Shown here: piece by piece, positions 56,701 through 64,000 of the stretch
Layout of the letters: each line of letters starts with the position of its first letter
Position numbering within the stretch: position 1 is the stretch's first letter
Assembly (NCBI GenBank): GCA_033819885.1
Contig: JAQYUZ010000003.1
Coordinates: forward strand, 1 to 64,000
Origin: Microbotryomycetes sp. JL201
Taxonomy: Eukaryota > Basidiomycota > Microbotryomycetes
Length of the DNA stretch: 64,000 bases
Reading direction: 5' to 3'
Made by a program: the position numbers and the translations under genes
Notes under the pieces: model-generated
The model's database searches: none
What the model saw: only the letters and a program-made list of their open reading frames with translations
Told to the model about the DNA's origin: nothing

Positions 56701-58300
56701 GCACTGCCAATCTGTCGTGCAAATTTGCGCGCGCTTCGTTCTCGGAGCCGGCCGTGCGAGATGATGTAGTCGAGCATTTGCCCCCCGTTCACGTACTCTG
56801 TGACCATGTAATAATGATTCTACGCAGAGGACTCAGCACGGTTCTTTGAGCTGTCGAACGAGAAACGCTTACCGGATACAAGATCATGCTCTTCATTCCG
56901 CAAATGTACGGGTGATGAAGCAGCAGGCACAAGCTGCCCTCTCTCATTGTTCTTATTTCTTTGCTGTGATCTTTCGCTGCGGCCTTTGCCAGGAAGCTCG
57001 CCGTCGGCTTTTGCTGATCCTTGTCGTCTCCGGAAGGTTTGCTTGCCGCTGCAGTTGACGTGTACCGAGGGATTATCTTGATGGCGACCTGAAGCAACGC
57101 GAGGTCAATAAAGAGCAGCCATGATATTTTTGCGCATGTTGACCGCACCTTTTCACCCGTCACGTTGCTCAGACCAAGCTTAACTTTGCCCATGCTGCCT
57201 GCGCCCAGAGTCTTGCCAAGCGTGTACTCTCCGAGCTGCCGTCGACTCCTCGTAGAGCTTTCTTTGTGCTGCTCTTTGGACGCTGCTGCGGCCGTCGCCG
57301 ACGAGGACGCCGCGGTGGTATCCGTCCGCTTCTCGCGCGACCGTTCTTGCGAGCGACTCGGCTCACTCGACCCCTCGTGCCGACTGGACGAGGACTGCGT
57401 TCGAATCTTTCTTGAATGTTCCGAAGGTATTGCACCGTTGGCGGAAGACGAGCTCTGGTCATGCCGAGAAGTCCGCATCGGGCTAGCTGACGAGTCGGAT
57501 ATCGGCGTTGATTCTAGCGACTGCTTCTGCTGAGAGTTCGGCAATGGCATAGCCAGACCGTTGACCACCGACGTAGCAGTGGACTGTGGTGTACTTCCTC
57601 TCGTCACGTCCTCGCTCGGCGAACCGGATGTCGTGCCCAAGTCAGAGATCTGGGGCGGTTCGGTATCCTCGATGTGCGTCCCAGCGACCGCAGTCGTGCT
57701 CGGCCCGGCCGTTTGGTCGAGAGGTTCTGGATTGACTGCCTGCTGCTCTGTCGTCATGGTTGTATGATTCCCTTGCTCGACTACGTCGGGTTCGGCAGTC
57801 TCGTTCATGAGCGATTTGCGCGAGCCGAGCAGCGTTGGCTCCCTGTCCTCAAAGCTCGATATGGACGATCTGACATGACCGAGTTCTGTGCCTCCGTCTG
57901 TGCCCGGTGTCGTCGCAGGCGACGTATGTGGATCTGGGTTGTCGACACAGACCAAGTCTGCTGGGTGAGGTTTCCCTTGTCTTTCTGCCGAAGATGGTAT
58001 TGAGCTCGCTGCCGAGCTCGTGCTGTCTCGGTCTTTGGGTGTTATAGGATGCTCGTTCTGCACGGCTGCGGCATCAGGACTTGCTGCTTGAGCATCTCGA
58101 ATCGAAGCAAGCGGCAAATCTGTCGGTTCCGCCGCCTGCGCAATCGCAGCCAGGCCGTCGTCTGCGGCATCTGGAGACGCAGCGAGTAAAGATTCTGGTT
58201 GCGGCGGAGACGGGTCGAGGCAGTTGACGTGAGACGTTGCAATTGCCGCTTGAGGGATCACCGTCGATGCCGGCACCTTTGCTTGTGCATGCTCGGCCAT
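53762..58300 (-). CDS. KIN1: Kin1/PAR-1 (MARK)-type Ser/Thr kinase with KA1 domain
   Basis: Six exons (58300-57149, 57088-56873, 56819-56663, 56597-56295, 56233-53958, 53881-53762) give about 1407 residues. Kinase domain, about residues 365-680: [66 protein letters not shown] and LTHPWVVKG. At the C-terminus is a KA1 domain: [20 protein letters not shown], then [19 protein letters not shown]. Kin1-type kinases act at the cell cortex in polarity, septation and secretion. A first 365-residue disordered region and a long Ser-rich linker match fungal Kin1. Intron 56294-56234 uses a GCAAGT donor and joins TWLSP to ECKHLLSR. The first intron (60 nt) has no stop and is a multiple of three, so it could be retained. 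The exact C-terminal end after LKVGS is uncertain. Confidence 0.9.
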
Positions 58301-60431
58301 GACTGGCGTGCAGGTTGGCTTTGTCGGGAGATTTGATCAGGATAGCGAACCCGAGTAACCTTTTGCGCGTCGGCTGTCGTCGGGAATGCCTGCACCGCCT
58401 ATCCAAACACGCTCACGCGCGTACGCGAGTCGAAAGCCTCGCAAAGACTCGGCGAGCGCGTCAGACTCGGATATTCGGGTGATCTGGTGCTGCCTGCGGT
58501 CGATGCCAGCTGCGTCGAGTGTCGAGGGGGCGGCGAAGCGGGTGAATGACGCCAGTGCTCGAGCGCGCACTCGGAAGCGCGGCGAACCAGGCCTGTCGAT
58601 GGCCACAGGAGAGCAAAGTCAGTCAGCTTATCCTGCAAGCACACGCTGCGGTGCTGACTGACGCCAGACGTGCCCGCTGTGACTCGTGCACACTGTCCTG
58701 AGCGAACCGAGCGTCACTCGAACGCACTCACAGCAATGTAGCACACGGACACGCGCGTGTGCAAAAGTCACCACAAGTGAAATATGAGCGCAAGAGAGTG
58801 TGAGAGTGAGGCGTGTGTGCACGACAAGCTCGACACGGTACTCGAGTCGACCAGGCATCAGACTCAACTTTGCGCAGCACTTCAGTGTCATGTCAAACAT
58901 GTACGAGCAACTTGAATTCACTCTGCATTCTCATTCAAGTACCCGATGCAAAAGACTCTTTCCTTGACTTAGGCGGCAGCGTATTCACTCGAATTCACTA
59001 GGCGACGAAACAATCTGAGCAAATTCGACAATTTGCAAGGATGCTCATCCAACTGCTGCTACGACGTGTCACCGAATGTGGCCGCACGAAAGCGATCACG
59101 AGTTACAGAAAATCCCTCGGCATAGTGCGAGCAGCGAGTCTGCGTATCCTCTCAAGCGCAATCTCGACCTTGTTAGAGTACGTGACAAGTCAGTCTTGTC
59201 ACCGGTCGACGATGCACATTCACCGAGGTTGGAGCTCGATGAAAGCGCTAGACGTGCGGCAGCACGTGACCGTAACCAAGAATTGCAGGGCTTGCACGGT
59301 GGACCACGACCAAAAGCGCTGAGTAGAGCGGGGCGTGGGGTCAGCAAAAGTCAGACCAAGATTGTCTCCGCCAGGACAGCAGCCACATCCTCCGCCATAA
59401 AGCGTTGCTCGAGTGCACAGCAAAGAGAGCATGGCACGCGCACACCCACACACAAACACGCGCACACCCATCGTTCGAGGTGCAAGAAAATGCATCAGGC
59501 CCAACTAGCGTAAAAAATGTCGGGCGGCAAATACGTCGTCACCATGTTTGAAAGTTCTCTCGATCGCTCTGACGGTCAAGCCCCGAAAAGGCGACAGTAG
59601 AACGGTCAAGATCATTTCCAAAAAAAAGTCATGACTGGTGCCAGTATTGTTTGTCTTCACGCGCAGACTCGACGTCGAACGACAGTAGTGCTGGTGCTGG
59701 TGCTGGTGCTGGTACAAGTGCAGGTGCTGCTTCTCTTCTGCGCATTCGAGCACATCTTGCGATGCGAATCGCTTTGAAATGGCCAGGCGGGCTGGCGAAC
59801 AGGCACACATAAGAGATTATGACTTACCAACCTTGTAGAAAACAACGGGACGCGCGGCGCGCTCGCGTACACGGCAACTGAAATCAAACCGCGCGCACAA
59901 CCAGGAACGCGGCACGCAAGCAATTCCCAGCAAGGCGGCATCGCGAGTACGTCTTGATTCAATCAAAAAGGGTCCGACGATACTGCCTTACGGGCGCGTC
60001 GTGTGCATGGTTGCGCGCGCGGAAAAGAAAAAAAGCTGGCCGCATGTCATCCAAAGACGCAGAAACCGCGGCTCAAGCTCGTCAAGCATGTCACTCGAAC
60101 ATTTGCGCTCAAAGCGATGGCCAGTCTGGGTAGCCGGAGGCGTGAAAGCTAAAAAGACGAGTCCGGACTTTTTCAAAGAACGCATCGACAGGAGGTGGCA
60201 GCGTTGGGACTATGAGCTTCACGACTTCTCGGTATGCTATATTCCAGCTGCTGCTACATTCGAGATTGTATCTGATTATAACAAAAGTATCCTATCTGCC
60301 TTCAAAGCTCCGGCCTCGCTCGCGTGTCCCCCGAGTTTGCGTGTATCTCGCCCAACCGAACCAAACACGATGCACCATATCGATATCACAACCCTCCTAT
60401 TCTTTCCGCCTGCAATGCACAAGCGCTTCGC
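58301..60431. other. Long gene-poor interval upstream of KIN1
   Basis: About 2.1 kb with no gene I can support. Short frames exist, the most coding-like being 59076-59513 on the plus strand (a polar stretch around LELDESARRAAARDRNQELQ) and an 89-codon frame at 58337-58606 on the minus strand. Neither has splice partners or a recognised domain. The interval also has CA-rich tracts (ACACCCACACACAAACACGC near 59444) and a CTGGTG microsatellite. It may be a long promoter for the polarity kinase, or may hold a small unrecognised gene or noncoding RNA. Confidence 0.4.
59691..59714. repeat. (CTGGTG)4 microsatellite
   Basis: Four tandem CTGGTG hexamers followed by related degenerate units (GTACAAGTGCAGGTGCTG). 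They lie in the gene-poor interval. No function assigned. Confidence 0.8.
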
Positions 60432-63400
60432 TCATGCGGCCTTGGACTTGCCCTTTTGTTCGGCCGTAAACGTTCCGCTCATGACGTCTTCCATGCCTTT
60501 GCTGTGTTTGGCAAATTTTTTGCGCATCTTTTTATACTCGCCATCGTCACTGTCTTCGGACGTGTCGTCGCCCACCGTACCCCCGACGCCACCAGATGTG
60601 CCGTTGCGCTGACCGAGTCGCGTGTCCCAACCACCTTTGGACGGCGACGAGTTGACGAGCGCTTGAGCCGGACTGGCCGGTCGAGCATTGACGAGGATGC
60701 CTTTGCTCGGCGTGACCGATCGAGCCTCTGACTTGGCAGACAAGGCCGGCGACATTGAACGAGGAGGCGCCAACAGAGCAGAATCAGTCGCACCGCCCGA
60801 GCCAGCCGCGTCCTCAGTGTCGACAGGATCTGCTGCCAGTCGAACAGACTTGCGCTTGCCCAAGCCATCAAGTCCGGACCCGGTCGAAACAGATCGAGGC
60901 GTGACGACACCAGCCGCCGCAGAGGCTTCGCTGGCAACCTGGTTGCCTCCGTTTGGTCCATATTTACGAGACGGAATCCGGTCTTCGCCGCCCTCAGCAC
61001 GATCCACGAGCGTCATCAAGCTGTCTTGACCTTCGACAACATCAGACTTTTTGAGTGCGGCCGTCGTAGACGCATGCTTTTGGTGCTTGACCACCGCGGC
61101 AGGGTGCGTCACCCAATCGTTCGTGCCGAGCAAAGCAGAATCGCGTTTGGCGCGCTTTTGCGTTTCTGCGAGACTCTTGGGCACCTTGCCTGCCGCGCCC
61201 GTTCCACTCGTCGTCGTCGTGACATGACCCGACTCGGGCTGCGTCGGGGTAGAGTCGGTGGCGTGAGCTTTAGTCTGAGCCGTCGTCGACAAGCCAGCTG
61301 TATGCATTTCGTGATCGGGCAGGTCAGACGGCAGCGGCAACGTCACCGAGTTGGGATCGAACCTCAACATCGCCGAAGGCAGACTCGATGCAAGGTCGGC
61401 AGCCGTCGGCGGCGGCGGCAGCAGTGCGCCATCGGCTTCATTAATCGTACCGTTAACTGGGCGCTTCTTCTTTTTCTTTTTGGTCGCCGTTGCCGTAGTA
61501 CCGACCGTCGTCGTCGTCCTCGCCGTAGCGTTGCTCGTGACCGTATTGCTGCGAGACAACTTCTGACGCGAAGGCGCGCCATCGACTCCAGCGCCGGTGG
61601 GAATCCCCAATTTTTCGGCAGACAGTACGATCGTGTCTGGCTGTACGCGCTTCTTCTTCTTCTTGACCGTGACCGAGTCCGTGTCGGCCGTCGCCGGAGT
61701 CGATGTCTTGACCGATGCTGGCACAGCTGGTACCGGTGGTGGTAGCGTGCTTGTCACCGTGCCAGCCCGAGGAACAGATGCCGAGGACGACATGCGCTTT
61801 GTCGGCGGTGGCGGAATCAAAGCGGATCTCGCTTGCACGCCAATGTCGCTCATGGCCTTTTCAGGAACCTTAGTCTTTTTCTTCTTCTTCTTGGTAATGG
61901 AAGGCTCTGGAGACAGAGACCTGCCGACATCGCTCATAGCTTTCGTGCGGGCTTTCGGATCATTGACGATACGAACGACATTGCGAGGCATAGCCTCATC
62001 GTCACTTGATGAATCATCTCGGGATCGGCCGAGAATGTTCCTGCCTCCTCCGCCACCGCCACCGCCTCCGAGGTGGTGAGCGGCAAAAACGTTTCGATCT
62101 GTCCGAGTCTCCCATTTTGAGCTGCGAGAACTTTTCAGCTTGACGCCATAGTCGCTATCATCGTCATTTCTTGCGTGCTTGTCTTTGCGTTTGAACAATG
62201 AAGCAAATCCGCCAAAGAACGAGCCACGACGTTTCCGGCCTTCATGGCGCTGACCACTACCGGGTCTTCCGGTAGAGCTGGCATCGCTGTCTGCGCGCAT
62301 TCGGTTCCCGACGACACTTTGCCGATGCAAAGTGTTGTGATGTCCCATTTGCGGTCTGTTTGTGTGGGCCTCGAAATCACGCTCGATCTCTTCGTCTGAC
62401 GAATCGTCGTTGGGACCGCGTGTAGCTACATGAGTCGGTGCTTTTGGAATATCGAACGATGGCATGGCACCCTCATCGGCTTGAAGGAAAGAGGAGATCG
62501 GTCGAGGCGCGGATGGAACAGGCCCGAGGTTGGGACGCGGTAAGGCGGATGCTCGTGGAACGCTTGCGGCTCTGGGCACGATAGCGCTGGCCAGTCTTCG
62601 ATCAGATGGCGCGCCCGTCGGCGAGGCAACTCGTGCCGGGGAAGTCGCGCGCGACCCTCGATTCGGCGAGAGTGCTCTCGGAGACCTAGCTGGCACAACA
62701 GCTTTCGGCATTGCCGCCGTTGGCGACAGCGCACGCGGGTTGGCGCTGGCGCCTGTGATTGGGTTGTCGATCTCGTCAAGCAATGAAGACGAGGACGAGT
62801 TGCGTGACATGGCTTGCGAGGCCGATTGAGAAGGCGTCATAGAGTCGCCATCGTTGGATTGCAAGTCGTCTTGCCCCTCGTCCTGGTCGTGACCTTGTTC
62901 GTGGTCAAACTCGTAATCTGAGGCATGGACGAGTTGTCAATGCACTCGTCTAAGCTGGACTCTTCTCGGGGCGACTGACTTTGTGGCTCAAACTCGCCCT
63001 CGCCTAAACGAGACAAAAGCTCTACTGCCTCTGCAGCACTGTCCTCCATTGTCCGACCAAGGTCTCCAAGTGCACGCATTCTGAACGAGAGCGAGTCGCG
63101 GAACGACCTACGTTTCGCTTCCGCCAGCAACAGTTCCTCTTCTTGCAAGAAAGCTGTAGCAACACTGGATGAGCAAGAGATGTCATAGCAGGAACGAGAG
63201 GGATGTGCATACTTTCGCAAGCAGCCAATTCCCTGTGCGCGTCATCGAGCTGAGACTGATGCTTGTCCATTCCCGAGTCTGACGGCTTCTTGTTGCCGAG
63301 CTTGATCAGCCGGCCAACGAGGATCTCTCGGTCCCTGACGACAGTCCTCAGCGAGTTCTCCCTGTCGAGAACGTCTTTGAGTGACGCCCGCCAGGCTGAA

Positions 63401-63959
63401 AGAGCGTTGATGTAGGCCTTTTGTGATTCTCCACAAGCCGCGAGCAGCTGCGAGATGCGAACAGAAATATCCTGATCGTGTTCAAACGTGATGTGATGCA
63501 ATGTCAGCTCTGTATAAGCTTGCAAACCCGTCTCCGGCCCGAGAGCGTGCTCGGGCGTTACGGGCGGTCTCCCCGGGTCGGATGGCTTGATGTGTATCTC
63601 GATATGCGCGCAGTCTTCGGGGTTGAAGTTTGACTGACCATAAGATCTTGTGTGTCACCTGAATCTGCGACGCTCCATGCGCTCAACGCTGCGCTTGCCG
63701 AGGTCGTGTCCTTCGTCCATCTCTTGAACCTGCCGAGAACAGCCAAGCGTGCCCGGGTCAGCTCAAATTGGCTCGATAGAACGCTGTGTGCAGCCGAGGG
63801 ACGGTCTCAAACTCGATTGCCGCACAGCGACATTGGCGCGAGCATTCGGGGCTGGAATCTCATGAGAGTGTGTCCGGACACTCACGATTGCTGGGCATCC
63901 TTCTCCGTCTTGATCAGGTTTGTGAGCAGCCGAGTGTCGTGCAAGTTGCGTGCCGGCAT
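60432..63959 (-). CDS. Large protein with N-terminal coiled-coil (BAR-like) domain and disordered tail
   Basis: Five exons (63959-63886, 63729-63659, 63614-63213, 63153-62980, 62917-60432) give 1068 residues. The first 240 residues are long charged helices: NLHDTRLLTNLIKTEKDAQQ, SASAALSAWSVADSD, LQAYTELTLHHITFEHDQDI, SVRISQLLAACGESQKAYIN, DREILVGRLIKLGNKKP and EEELLLAEAKRRSFRDSLSF. This pattern suits a BAR-like dimerising, membrane-curving fold. The remaining 830 residues are disordered: Ser/Pro/Ala-rich, an eight-or-more glycine run, and three Lys tracts (ITKKKKKKTK, TVKKKKKRVQ, TKKKKKKRPV), two of them near repeated AMSD[VI]G motifs. I do not recognise a named family. The 44-nt intron 63658-63615 is the weakest junction. 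Confidence 0.7.
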
Positions 63960-64000
63960 CGTTGACTGGCAGCCCGTGAGCCCGCACGCGCGCGCCTCCC
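63960..64000. other. Window edge
   Basis: The last 41 bases lie upstream of the coiled-coil gene's start. Too short to judge. Confidence 0.5.

Noticed and set aside
59076-59513. Plus-strand frame with a polar, helix-like stretch
   Set aside because: Somewhat coding-like, but there is no family match, no convincing start context and no splice partner; kept only as a note on the interval.
1-64000. Mobile elements, viral relics, rRNA and tRNA genes
   Set aside because: Reading both strands I found no transposase, reverse transcriptase, integrase, capsid, long terminal repeats, or tRNA-like A/B boxes with a cloverleaf. A tRNAscan and repeat search would be decisive.

Overview
The window is one chromosome end of a compact, intron-rich fungal genome, most likely a basidiomycete (Pucciniomycotina or Ustilaginomycotina grade; I cannot name the species). 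Bases 1-78 are thirteen copies of AACCCT, the C-rich strand of a TTAGGG telomere. About 1.2 kb of sequence with no credible gene follows, and then ordinary single-copy genes run to the end of the window. I see no rRNA, tRNA, CRISPR array, transposon or viral relic. Almost every gene is cut by short introns (mostly 43-75 nt), so I rebuilt exons from splice signals, reading phase and family motifs. Roughly 117 introns were placed. Exon coordinates are inferences from sequence, not transcript data.

Layout. 1.3-10.8 kb: F-box/LRR-like protein, a tail-anchored protein, a SWAP-family splicing factor, a Cdc15/SepH-type kinase with a C1 domain, and TAF11. 10.8-21.7 kb: flavin monooxygenase, eIF1, an endonuclease/exonuclease/phosphatase protein, a Rab18-type GTPase, a Ypp1/TTC7 TPR protein and a small RGG protein. 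22-33.3 kb: a metabolic block of two tandem MFS sugar-porter-family transporters, a PrpF-family (aconitate isomerase-like) enzyme, a Zn2Cys6 regulator and a mitochondrial tricarboxylate-type carrier. 33.5-46.2 kb: a Ser/Thr-rich membrane protein, Ste24 CAAX protease, Vps55, phospholipase D, a coiled-coil protein, an HPP-family membrane protein and a short-chain dehydrogenase. 46.4-64 kb: an HMG-box regulator, two small membrane proteins, a xylulokinase-like FGGY kinase, a Kin1/PAR-1 kinase and a large coiled-coil (BAR-like) protein.

Two things stand out. First, the 22-33 kb block resembles in part-list the Ustilago itaconate cluster (aconitate isomerase, mitochondrial tricarboxylate carrier, MFS transporter, regulator), but no decarboxylase is present here. 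It may therefore handle aconitate or another tricarboxylate. Second, 11 of about 117 introns need a GC rather than GT donor (eight are GCAAGT), each supported by phase and by restoration of a conserved motif. That is far above the roughly 1% usual in eukaryotes. Two genes (eIF1 and phospholipase D) also appear to have start codons created by splicing.

Most housekeeping genes look intact. Many pairs are divergent with short shared promoters (about 230-840 bp) or convergent with 50-310 bp between stops, as expected in a compact genome.
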